A DNA stretch of 5,909 nucleotides from an uncultured Oscillibacter sp. (GCA_946530565.1 CAMNAE010000117.1:1-5909), one strand, 5' to 3'. Counted from the first letter of the stretch, positions 1 to 5,753 are shown. Notes: generated from the letters alone by a model not told the origin. Program-made: numbers and translations.

Positions 1-2769
1 AGATTCGTGCAGAACGAATACGGCTGGTCGATCCCGGATCAGATCGTCGTCGACGGCAAGTGCGCGAGCGAGCCGATCCTGGCGTCCAGCGTCACAGGCT
101 ACACGTTCGGCGGCTGGTACAGCGACGAAGCCTTTACCCAGCGCTATGATTTCGAAACGCCCGTCACGGAGGCGCTGACGCTCTACGCCAAGTGGAACAT
201 CAACTACTACCGCGTGGAATACGACGCCTGCGGCGGCACGCCCAATCCGCCGCCGATGGCCGTATCGTATCGCGACACGATCAGCGCGCCGACGGAGCCC
301 GTGCGCGAGGGCGGCGTCTTCAAGGGCTGGTATCTGGATCCTGAATACACGCACATCTACGATTTTGGGACCCCGGTGACGGAGCCGATCAAGCTCTACG
401 CCAAGTGGGACATCCCCGTCTATACGGTCTACTTCCAGAATCAGAACATCGGCACGCAGCCGCCGGCGCAGAGGATCGAATACGGCGGCAAGGCCGTCCG
501 CCCGGATGACCCCGTTCAGGGCGGCTACATCTTCGGCGGCTGGTACATCGACGGCGCGGAATACGATTTCTCAGCGCCCGTCAAGAGGAGCCTCGTGCTC
601 TGGGCGAAGTGGACGAAGATCTGCACCCTGACGTTCGACGCGGGCGGCGGCACCGGCGCGATGACGCCGAAGACCGTCATGCAGCGCGAGAATTACACCG
701 TGCCGGAGTGCGGATTCAAGGCGCCGGAGGGCAAGCGCTTCAAATACTGGGCGGTCTCCGGCGAAACGAACTACAAGTTCCCCGGACAGAGCCTTTACAT
801 CGAGGGCGACAAAGTCTTTACGGCCATCTGGGAAAACGTTCCCACGCGGACCATCCGGTTCATCATGAACGGCCACGGCACGCCCGTCGAGCCCATGCAG
901 GTCGAGTGGAGGACGGTTCCGGCGGGCCCGCCTGCGTCTCCTTCGGAAGACGGCTGGACGTTCACCGGCTGGTATACGACCAAGATCGCCGCGGATACGG
1001 CTTCGTCCTACTATCTCTACGATTTTACGAAACCTCTGTTGAACGACACGACGCTCTACGCCGGCTGGAAGGACAACTCGCTCTACGAGATCCACCTGAG
1101 TTGCGACGGAAGCGGCTACGGCTCTGCGGAACTGGCCGGTGAGGGCGTCAGGAAGCTCAATGACGAGACCTATCTCGCGCATCCGGGAACGGTCATCGAT
1201 GTTGTGAACATCGTGCCTGCCGCCGGTTCCGTGACCGGCTATGAGGTTTGGGGCAGCGACTGGATCCGCGCGGGCACGATGAGCATCGGCGGCACGAAGC
1301 GCTTCACGATGCCGACCGGCGAGATCTATGTTTCCGTGCGCTTCACCATGAAGCCGGTCGAGTCCGGCGGGCATCTGCACAACGCAGAAACGCTGGTCCA
1401 TCATCCGGAGGCGCCCGCGACCTGCACGACGGACGGCTGCATGGATCACTATGAGTGCCCCATCTGCGGACAGTGGTTCTACATCGATTACAAAGGCGAT
1501 TTCTCGTCCGTTTTCAGCGTTGAGTACTATACGGTACACGCCGCGGGACATGTGCCCGGCGAGCCGGTCCGCGAACATGAAGTGCCGGCGACCTGCACGG
1601 CGGACGGCTCCTGCGATCTGGTGATCTACTGCACCGAATGCCACGAAGTTCTTGAACGCACGTTCACCGTCCTCCCCTCTTCCGGACATGCCTGGGGCGC
1701 GGTGGAGTACGAATGGGCGAGCGATCACAGCAGCGTCACGGCGACACGCGTCTGCGGCACCGAACCGAGCCATGTCGAAACGGAAACGGTGAGCGCCGGC
1801 CTCTCGGCACACAGCGAAACGACCTGCGAGTACAGCGAATGGAACGAGTACGCGAGCGACAGCTTTTCCAATCCCGCGTTCGCAGCGCAGACCCTGACGG
1901 TGGAGGGCGCGAAGGCCCTCGGACACGACTGGGACGACGGGTATGTCGCCGCCGATCCGACCTGTGAGGACGACGGCGTCCGGGTCCACACATGCTCGCG
2001 CTGTCATGAGACCTTCGAGGAGCCGATCGCGCATCTCGGCCACATCTGGAGCGACGTCTCCTATACCTGGTCCGCGGATCATTCGACCTGCACGGCGTCG
2101 GCCGTCTGCACAAGGGATCCGAGCCACACGACAAGCGAGCGGGTCAGCACGACCTACGAGATCCGGAGCCTGGCGACCTGCGAGGCTCCCGGTCTTGCGG
2201 CCTGGAGCGCCGTTTTCGTGAGCCCGATCTTCGAAGAGCAGACGGCGGTCGGGTCTCTCCCCGCGCTCAGCCACGTTCCCGGCGCGCAGACGCAGGAGAA
2301 CATGATCCCCCCGACCTGTACGGAGAACGGCTCTTACGAGCTCGTCGTGCGCTGCGCGCACTGCTCAAAGGTGCTCAGCAGCACGCCGCAGCCGATCGCG
2401 GCGCTCGGGCACGACTGGGGCGCATGGACCGTGATCAAGCCTGCGACCGCGGCAGCCGACGGCATCGAGGAGCACGTCTGCAGCCGCTGCCACGAGAGCG
2501 AAACGCGCCCGATCCCGAAGCTTCCGCCCGTGTCCGCGATCATCAACGGGCGCGACGACGGCGATACGCTGCACTACAGCATCAGTCCTGTCCCGGAGGA
2601 CGCGCTGATGATTGCCGTACGCTATGAGGACGGCATGATGACAGACATTCAGGTCGTCGACGCCGCTGCCGCGGGCACGTTCACCATGGGCGGCTCCGGC
2701 GCCGAGTACAGCCTGTTCCTGATCGACGAAGCCGAAATGATCCCCCTGGGCGACGCCTGGAGCAACTGA
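1..2769 (+). CDS. Large secreted surface protein with InlB B-repeats and CxxC modules, 5' end missing
   Basis: The frame is open from base 1 (Arg-Phe before the first GTG at 7), so the true start and signal peptide lie upstream; it ends in TGA. Numbering from the GTG, residues 1-354 hold five InlB/Listeria-Bacteroides B-repeats, each with a GWY- or W-containing core and closing in LYAKW, LYAKW, LWAKW, FTAIW and LYAGW (59-63, 130-134, 198-202, 271-275, 350-354). After a beta-rich spacer, residues 470-840 carry Cys-rich modules with ATCT/PTCT plus CPIC, CTEC, CSRC, CAHC and CSRC pairs and GHxW junctions. The last 80 residues form a small beta domain resembling the C-terminal domain of other clostridial surface proteins. 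No LPXTG, membrane segment or SLH domain is visible, so any wall anchor must be N-terminal. By family, a role in adhesion or host and surface contact is likely; the ligand is unknown. Confidence 0.9.
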   Translation, partial: RFVQNEYGWSIPDQIVVDGKCASEPILASSVTGYTFGGWYSDEAFTQRYDFETPVTEALTLYAKWNINYYRVEYDACGGTPNPPPMAVSYRDTISAPTEPVREGGVFKGWYLDPEYTHIYDFGTPVTEPIKLYAKWDIPVYTVYFQNQNIGTQPPAQRIEYGGKAVRPDDPVQGGYIFGGWYIDGAEYDFSAPVKRSLVLWAKWTKICTLTFDAGGGTGAMTPKTVMQRENYTVPECGFKAPEGKRFKYWAVSGETNYKFPGQSLYIEGDKVFTAIWENVPTRTIRFIMNGHGTPVEPMQVEWRTVPAGPPASPSEDGWTFTGWYTTKIAADTASSYYLYDFTKPLLNDTTLYAGWKDNSLYEIHLSCDGSGYGSAELAGEGVRKLNDETYLAHPGTVIDVVNIVPAAGSVTGYEVWGSDWIRAGTMSIGGTKRFTMPTGEIYVSVRFTMKPVESGGHLHNAETLVHHPEAPATCTTDGCMDHYECPICGQWFYIDYKGDFSSVFSVEYYTVHAAGHVPGEPVREHEVPATCTADGSCDLVIYCTECHEVLERTFTVLPSSGHAWGAVEYEWASDHSSVTATRVCGTEPSHVETETVSAGLSAHSETTCEYSEWNEYASDSFSNPAFAAQTLTVEGAKALGHDWDDGYVAADPTCEDDGVRVHTCSRCHETFEEPIAHLGHIWSDVSYTWSADHSTCTASAVCTRDPSHTTSERVSTTYEIRSLATCEAPGLAAWSAVFVSPIFEEQTAVGSLPALSHVPGAQTQENMIPPTCTENGSYELVVRCAHCSKVLSSTPQPIAALGHDWGAWTVIKPATAAADGIEEHVCSRCHESETRPIPKLPPVSAIINGRDDGDTLHYSISPVPEDALMIAVRYEDGMMTDIQVVDAAAAGTFTMGGSGAEYSLFLIDEAEMIPLGDAWSN

Positions 2770-2770
2770 G

Positions 2771-2802
2771 CGAAGCCGGCCCGGGCCGCCGCGAGGCTTT
2801 CG
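2771..2802 (+). other. Imperfect hairpin between the surface-protein and HTH-HD genes
   Basis: CGAAGCC (2771-2777) can pair with GGCTTTCG (2795-2802) with one bulge, around a GC-rich core containing GGCCCGGGCC. There is no T-run after it, and it ends only five bases before the Shine-Dalgarno of the next gene. It is therefore a poor intrinsic terminator. It might instead stabilise the upstream mRNA end or modulate translation, or be incidental in GC-rich sequence. Confidence 0.2.
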
Positions 2803-2807
2803 ATGAC

Positions 2808-2814
2808 AAAGGAG
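2808..2814 (+). promoter_or_regulatory. Ribosome binding site AAAGGAG for the HTH-HD gene
   Basis: AAAGGAG is a strong match to the anti-Shine-Dalgarno. It lies only one base before the GTG at 2816, too close to serve it, but ten bases before the in-frame TTG at 2825. It therefore favours TTG as the start and a protein beginning Met-Thr-Thr-Gly-Glu-Arg. Confidence 0.6.
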
Positions 2815-2824
2815 CGTGAAAGAC

Positions 2825-3091
2825 TTGACGACAGGAGAGCGGATCCGGCAGAGGAGAACGGAGCGCGGGATGACGCAGGCGGAGCTTGCCGAAGCCGTCG
2901 GCGTGAGCACGGAGGCCGTCAGCAAGTGGGAGCAAGACAGCTACAGCCCCGGAAGAGAACACCTTGAACGGCTGGACGAGCTGCTCGGCCTGACCTCTCC
3001 CGACACCGGGAGCAAAAACAGGATCGGCAGACACTTCAACGAGGTCCACATGTCGCCCTTTCTGAAGGGCCGGTTCATCAGCGGCGTATAG
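2825..3091 (+). CDS. XRE-family helix-turn-helix fragment, 88 residues, ends at the amber codon
   Basis: As it would be translated without readthrough, this is an 88-residue product. The helix-turn-helix spans about residues 5-57: TQAELAEAVGVS (17-28) covers helix 2 and the turn, and STEAVSKWEQ (28-37) is the recognition helix. The pattern is the classic XRE/Cro-CI form that binds operator DNA as a dimer. Residues 58-88 are a linker (GRHFNEVHMSPFLKG) that belongs to the full-length architecture rather than to a stand-alone repressor. The TTG start is preferred over GTG 2816 (which would add three residues) because of Shine-Dalgarno spacing. The truncated product could still bind DNA, perhaps without the control normally supplied by the HD domain; that is inference. 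Confidence 0.65.
   Translation: MTTGERIRQRRTERGMTQAELAEAVGVSTEAVSKWEQDSYSPGREHLERLDELLGLTSPDTGSKNRIGRHFNEVHMSPFLKGRFISGV
3089..3091 (+). other. In-frame TAG separating the HTH and HD halves
   Basis: This is the only stop codon between codon 1 and the TGA at 3611-3613. The next base is C, which in many bacteria is a weak termination context. The three complete or end-visible genes elsewhere in the window stop at TGA, TGA and TAA, so TAG is not seen as an ordinary terminator here. However, no other in-frame TAG interrupts the long genes, so there is no sign of general UAG reassignment. Confidence 0.75.
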
Positions 3092-3163
3092 CCGGAATCG
3101 CTGCGGGCGCTGTCTTTCGCCAAGGCAAAGCACGCCGGACAGACGCGAAAAGGGCCCGACAAA

Positions 3164-3613
3164 GTGCCGTATATCAACCATCCGCTGAATATGGCCTGCC
3201 AAGCGCTCGCGCTCGGTCTGAACGATGACACCCTGATCGCGGCGATCCTCCTGCACGATGTTTCGGAGGACTCCGGCGTCGCGCCCGGCGACCTGCCGGT
3301 CTGCGAAGAGGCGCGGACGATCGCAGGGCTTTTGACGAAGCCGAAGGGCGCGTATTCCGAAGAGGCGTATTACGCCGCGATCGCCGAGAACCCGAAGGCC
3401 TGCCTCGTCAAGTGCATCGACCGCTGCAACAACCTCAGCTGCATGGCCTTCGGCTTTTCGCCCTCCAAGATTCGGGAGTATATCGCCGAGACGGAGCGTT
3501 ATTATCCCGCTCTCTTTGCCGTTTTGAAGCAGATCCCCGAATACAACAACGCCGCGTGGCTCCTCACCTGCCAGATGCGCTCCGTGATCCAGACGGCAAT
3601 GCGGATCGGCTGA
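3164..3613 (+). CDS. RelA/SpoT-like HD hydrolase domain, downstream fragment of the split gene
   Basis: The open frame runs from 3092, just after the amber codon, to the TGA at 3611-3613; the first usable internal start is GTG at 3164, with AAAAGGG nine bases upstream. The sequence has the signature of the (p)ppGpp 3'-pyrophosphohydrolase HD domain (SpoT/Mesh1 type): PYINHP, LLHDVSED and KCIDRCNNL. In Rel proteins these correspond to H53, H77-D78, E81-D82 and D144, the manganese ligands and catalytic acids. No synthetase domain follows, so it would resemble a small alarmone or nucleotide hydrolase. Starting at GTG would remove the HAGQTRKG segment, part of the substrate site, so an independent product is probably impaired. 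The substrate is not shown by sequence; related HD proteins also act on other nucleotides. A terminator lies 31 bases after the stop. Confidence 0.65.
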   Translation: MPYINHPLNMACQALALGLNDDTLIAAILLHDVSEDSGVAPGDLPVCEEARTIAGLLTKPKGAYSEEAYYAAIAENPKACLVKCIDRCNNLSCMAFGFSPSKIREYIAETERYYPALFAVLKQIPEYNNAAWLLTCQMRSVIQTAMRIG

Positions 3614-3644
3614 GAGGAGAAATGCGCGAGCCCCAATGACGACT

Positions 3645-3682
3645 GAGCCCGGCAGGGAGCAAACTCTCTGCCGGGCTCTTTT
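3645..3682 (+). terminator. Rho-independent terminator after the HTH-HD gene
   Basis: GAGCCCGGCAGGGAG (3645-3659) pairs with CTCTCTGCCGGGCTC (3664-3678) through 15 pairs, one of them a G-U wobble, closing a CAAA loop and followed by TTTT. This is a textbook intrinsic terminator for the rightward transcript. It sits between convergent genes; on the minus strand no T-run follows the stem, so it is mainly unidirectional. Confidence 0.92.
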
Positions 3683-3741
3683 CATGTCTTTCGATCCTGC
3701 GCATGCGCCGCGCGGCGGCGGTTCCCGCGGCCTCCCCCGCG

Positions 3742-5292
3742 TCAGGCCGCGCGGAAGCCGATCGGCCTTGCGGCGGGCTCGCTTTGTTTCAGGTTGTCCG
3801 GCAGCGCGAAGTCGCTCTCCTCCAGGCGGAAGAGCGCCCGCAGGTCCGGCTTGGCGGCGCTTTCGTTCATCACGCGCACGGCGGCGCGCATCATCGCCGC
3901 CTCGACAAGGTTCCGCGAAAAGCGGCCGTTTCCGAACTCCGCAGTCCTCATCGCCCTCTCACTGAGCCGGCGGACCTTCCGCTCCGCCGCGTCCGTCAGC
4001 GCATAGCCCCGGCGCGCCGCCTCGCTCTTTGCGATCGCGGTCAGCTCGTCGGCGTCGTAATCCGGAAAACTGACCGTGAACGGCACGCGCGAGCGGAGCC
4101 CCGGATTCCGGGCGAGGAACGATTCCATCTTGTCCGGATACCCCGCGAAGATCACGATCATGTCGTCGCGCCGGTTCTCCATCTCCTGAACGATCGTCGC
4201 GATCGCCTCGTCGCCGTACTCGTTTTCGCAGTTGTCGATCAGGGAATACGCCTCGTCGATGAAGAGCACGTTGCCCTTTGCCTTCTTGAACACCTCTTTC
4301 ACCTTGATCGCCGTCTGTCCGAGGTACTTGGCGACCAGATCCGCGCGCCCCACTTCCATCAGTCCGCCCTTGCTCAGAACGCCGTTCTCTTTCATAATCC
4401 GCGCGAAGATCCGCGCGACGGTCGTCTTTGCCGTCCCCGGATTCCCGAGGAAGGTCAGGTTCAGATTGACCCCGCCGAGCTTCCTGCCGTGCTGTTTTGC
4501 CACCTTCTGAAGCTTTGCAAAGGCAACGATCTCGTCGACCTGGCGCTTGATGCCTTCAAGGCCGATCATCTCCCGCAGCTCCGCCATGGCTGTCTTTTTA
4601 CTCTTGTCTGGCTTCTTCACCTCCGCGCGGCAGCCGGTGTCGTCGTTCTCTCCCTCACCGTCGATCTCGTCGTCCTCATTCATGTCGAGGTCGGGATCAT
4701 CGTCATCCTCATCTTCATCGTCGGCCTGCTCCTCCCCGCCCTCGTACAGGATGTCAAACGTGTCGCCCTCCACCGCCGAAAGACGCATGAAGTCCGGCGC
4801 GCTCGCAAAGAGCACTTTGGTCCCGTCGCACAGTACGAAGCGCCGCGTGCACTGCTGCATGAGCACGTCCTTCAGCTTTTCAAGATCGTCGATGACGGCG
4901 TCTTTGTCTCCGATGCCGCAGGCGCGCAGATCCCGCGCCACTGCGTCGCTCGCGCGGCGGATGAACAGCGTCGTGAGCGCCCGGTCGATCCCGATCGCCT
5001 GGACCCGAAAGCCCTCCTGCTCGCGGAAACGAACCTTTTTGATCCGGTGGAAGGTCTCCCCCTCTCCGCCGTAAAACAGCACTCTGTAAAATGTCGTTTC
5101 GCCGCCGGGCGCATTTTCAAACAGAAGCGCGCTCATGCCGTTTTCAAACGCATAGCCGTGCCTGAGCGTCCAGCCGTCCTTCGGCTCCTCATAATCCGGG
5201 AGCCCCGTCTCTTTTCGCCACTCCTCATAGATCTCCCCAAGATCGACCCTGCCGCAGACGGCAAAGGAATGTTTGTTGTTCAAAAGCTCCAT
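3742..5292 (-). CDS. CbbX/SpoVK-like AAA+ ATPase with unknown N-terminal domain and acidic linker
   Basis: A 516-residue cytosolic protein. Residues 1-180 form a mixed alpha/beta domain I do not recognise. Residues 182-219 are almost all Asp and Glu, followed by the lysine-rich KKPDKSKK. Residues 235-500 form a CbbX/SpoVK-class AAA+ module: Walker A GNPGTAKT (283-290), pore loop KYLGQTA (322-328), Walker B LFIDEA (343-348), sensor-1 region IVIFAGYPDKM (379-389), arginine finger region NPGLRSR (397-403) and a sensor-2-like GNGRFSRN (454-461). All catalytic motifs look intact. Family members assemble as hexamers that thread or remodel proteins (CbbX restores Rubisco; EccA serves type VII secretion), but the target here is unknown. 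The ATG at 5292 is chosen over the frame-open ATG at 5403 because AAAGGAG lies seven bases before it and the acceptable protein pattern begins there. It ends in TGA and converges on the HTH-HD gene. Confidence 0.92.
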   Translation of the reverse strand: MELLNNKHSFAVCGRVDLGEIYEEWRKETGLPDYEEPKDGWTLRHGYAFENGMSALLFENAPGGETTFYRVLFYGGEGETFHRIKKVRFREQEGFRVQAIGIDRALTTLFIRRASDAVARDLRACGIGDKDAVIDDLEKLKDVLMQQCTRRFVLCDGTKVLFASAPDFMRLSAVEGDTFDILYEGGEEQADDEDEDDDDPDLDMNEDDEIDGEGENDDTGCRAEVKKPDKSKKTAMAELREMIGLEGIKRQVDEIVAFAKLQKVAKQHGRKLGGVNLNLTFLGNPGTAKTTVARIFARIMKENGVLSKGGLMEVGRADLVAKYLGQTAIKVKEVFKKAKGNVLFIDEAYSLIDNCENEYGDEAIATIVQEMENRRDDMIVIFAGYPDKMESFLARNPGLRSRVPFTVSFPDYDADELTAIAKSEAARRGYALTDAAERKVRRLSERAMRTAEFGNGRFSRNLVEAAMMRAAVRVMNESAAKPDLRALFRLEESDFALPDNLKQSEPAARPIGFRAA

Positions 5293-5299
5293 GTGCACG

Positions 5300-5306
5300 C
5301 TCCTTT
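5300..5306 (-). promoter_or_regulatory. Ribosome binding site AAAGGAG for the AAA+ gene
   Basis: On the minus strand AAAGGAG is followed by seven bases and then ATG at 5292. This ideal spacing fixes the start codon. It makes the 37-codon in-frame extension back to 5403, which has low-complexity composition and no such site, unlikely to be translated. Confidence 0.85.
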
Positions 5307-5383
5307 CCGCTCGATCCACGCTCAAAAAACAGAGCCCCTTCATGGGCAGGACCACAAAGAGGCTTTGAGCGCTTGCCATCGTC

Positions 5384-5399
5384 TGCCGCTGCAGCGGCA
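5384..5399. repeat. 16-bp perfect palindrome upstream of the AAA+ gene
   Basis: TGCCGCTGCAGCGGCA is a perfect two-fold symmetric sequence lying 92-107 bases before the AAA+ start. Just beyond it AAGCTTTGG (5402-5410) and AAGCTTTCGG (5425-5434) form a near-direct repeat 23 bases apart. A dimeric repressor operator or an RNA hairpin are both possible. GC-rich sequence yields palindromes by chance, so the functional claim is weak. Confidence 0.35.
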
Positions 5400-5513
5400 T
5401 CAAGCTTTGGCACCTTACTTCCTTAAGCTTTCGGAAGCAGGCTGCCGTGCGGTCAGCGGGCTTGTCCCTCGCGCACTCTTTATGGCGATATGAAGTTTTT
5501 TAATCCGCATCAC

Positions 5514-5541
5514 GCGGGCGGTTCGCCTTCATAGCGCCCGC
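5514..5541. repeat. GC-rich hairpin GCGGGCG/CGCCCGC
   Basis: GCGGGCG (5514-5520) and CGCCCGC (5535-5541) form seven perfect pairs around a 14-base loop. No T-run follows on either strand, so it is not an obvious terminator. If the AAA+ transcript starts near 5546, this hairpin would sit at the head of its leader RNA. Confidence 0.35.
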
Positions 5542-5552
5542 CCACAGCAAAG

Positions 5553-5581
5553 AGCATAGCAGATGAGGCCGCCGAAAACAA
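5553..5581 (-). promoter_or_regulatory. Weak candidate sigma-A-type promoter for the AAA+ gene
   Basis: On the minus strand TTGTTT (5581-5576) and TATGCT (5558-5553) are separated by exactly 17 bases. The matches to TTGACA and TATAAT are only three and four of six. It would give a leader of about 250 bases before the AAA+ start. It overlaps the T-rich tail of the hairpin at 5584-5625. I saw no better candidate closer to the gene. Confidence 0.2.
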
Positions 5582-5625
5582 GGAAGCGGGGCTTGATTAT
5601 CGCGAAAAAACATCAAGCTCCGCTT
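5572..5625 (-). terminator. Possible terminator after the response-regulator gene
   Basis: AAGCGGGGCTTGAT (5584-5597) and ATCAAGCTCCGCTT (5612-5625) pair over 14 positions with one wobble or mismatch around a 14-base loop. Read on the minus strand, the stem is followed by CCTTGTTTTCGG, a moderately T-rich tail. It lies about 165 bases beyond the response-regulator stop, which is far, and the T-run is imperfect. It could equally be a structural or mobile palindrome. Confidence 0.4.
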
Positions 5626-5662
5626 GAGGCTCCGGCGAATAACAGGAAGCCTGAGCACGGCT

Positions 5663-5753
5663 TCATTGCGCGGCCACACAAGAGCCGCGGAGATCCGGCT
5701 CTCCCTTTAAAGAAACCGGATCCCCACGTCGGCCTGCGGCCTCCCCGGAATGA
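5663..5753. repeat. 91-bp imperfect palindromic intergenic element (MITE- or REP-like)
   Basis: The element begins TCATTGCG (5663-5670) and ends CGGAATGA (5746-5753), inverted matches at seven of eight positions. At its centre GATCCGG (5692-5698) faces CCGGATC (5716-5722). Between, GCCGCGGAG on the left aligns loosely with the complement of CCCCACGTCGGC on the right. Each arm can also fold on itself: CGCGGC/GCCGCG at 5669-5689 and GGCC/GGCC at 5731-5741. From memory, dispersed elements ending TCATTGCG...CGCAATGA with a GGCCTGCGGCC core are frequent between genes in Clostridia; I could not check this. It carries no gene. Confidence 0.55.

Larger units (their letters stand above)
2825..3613 (+). 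pseudogene. HTH-HD fusion gene (XRE regulator plus SpoT-like hydrolase) interrupted by an amber codon
   Basis: Reading one frame from the TTG at 2825 to the TGA at 3611-3613 gives 262 codons broken only by TAG at 3089-3091 (codon 89). Codons 5-57 form an XRE helix-turn-helix; about codons 90-205 form a RelA/SpoT-type HD domain. The region right after the TAG is plainly coding: it includes HAGQTRKG (103-110), then PYINHP, which is how SpoT-type HD domains normally begin. The likely metal ligands H119, H144, D145 and D199 and the catalytic pair E148-D149 are all kept. I recall intact clostridial proteins with this order and an aromatic residue near the lesion, so a Tyr codon to TAG change is plausible. 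Alternatives are stop readthrough, UAG decoding or a sequencing error. The preserved downstream codons suggest the lesion is recent or suppressed. Confidence 0.7.

Noticed and set aside
571..2361. A 596-codon minus-strand open frame opposite the surface-protein gene
   Set aside because: Its translation is Arg/Ala/Gly-rich without domains, and it mirrors the codon bias of the GC-rich plus-strand gene, whose repeats are unmistakable.
1384..2526. Cytochrome-like CxxCH haem-binding sites (CTECHEV, CSRCHET, CSRCHES) in the surface protein
   Set aside because: Three modules do read CxxCH, but the sister modules read CxxCG or CxxCS in the same position and the surroundings match clostridial surface repeats, so haem attachment is not supported.
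3089..3613. Genome-wide UAG reassignment as the explanation for the split gene
   Set aside because: No other in-frame TAG is seen in more than 4 kb of coding sequence in the window, so this locus alone cannot support a recoded genome.
3621..3638. Tiny ORF Met-Arg-Glu-Pro-Gln after AGGAG just past the HD stop
   Set aside because: The AGGAG is only two bases from the ATG and the five-codon frame runs straight into the terminator; no support for a leader peptide since no gene follows on that strand.
2681..3685. A 334-codon minus-strand open frame across the HTH-HD gene
   Set aside because: It spans the strong plus-strand terminator and opposes clear HTH and HD motifs; composition is typical of a shadow frame.
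5293..5403. Extension of the AAA+ protein by 37 residues to the ATG at 5403
   Set aside because: A near-perfect Shine-Dalgarno with seven-base spacing precedes the internal ATG at 5292, and the extension contains the 16-bp palindrome and no recognisable protein pattern.
3703..5493. A 596-codon plus-strand open frame opposite the AAA+ gene
   Set aside because: It is an antisense shadow of the ATPase, which has intact Walker motifs; the equal length to the other shadow frame is coincidence.
5514..5753. A CRISPR array in the hairpin-rich gap
   Set aside because: The repeats are inverted and all different in sequence; there are no regularly spaced identical direct repeats with spacers.
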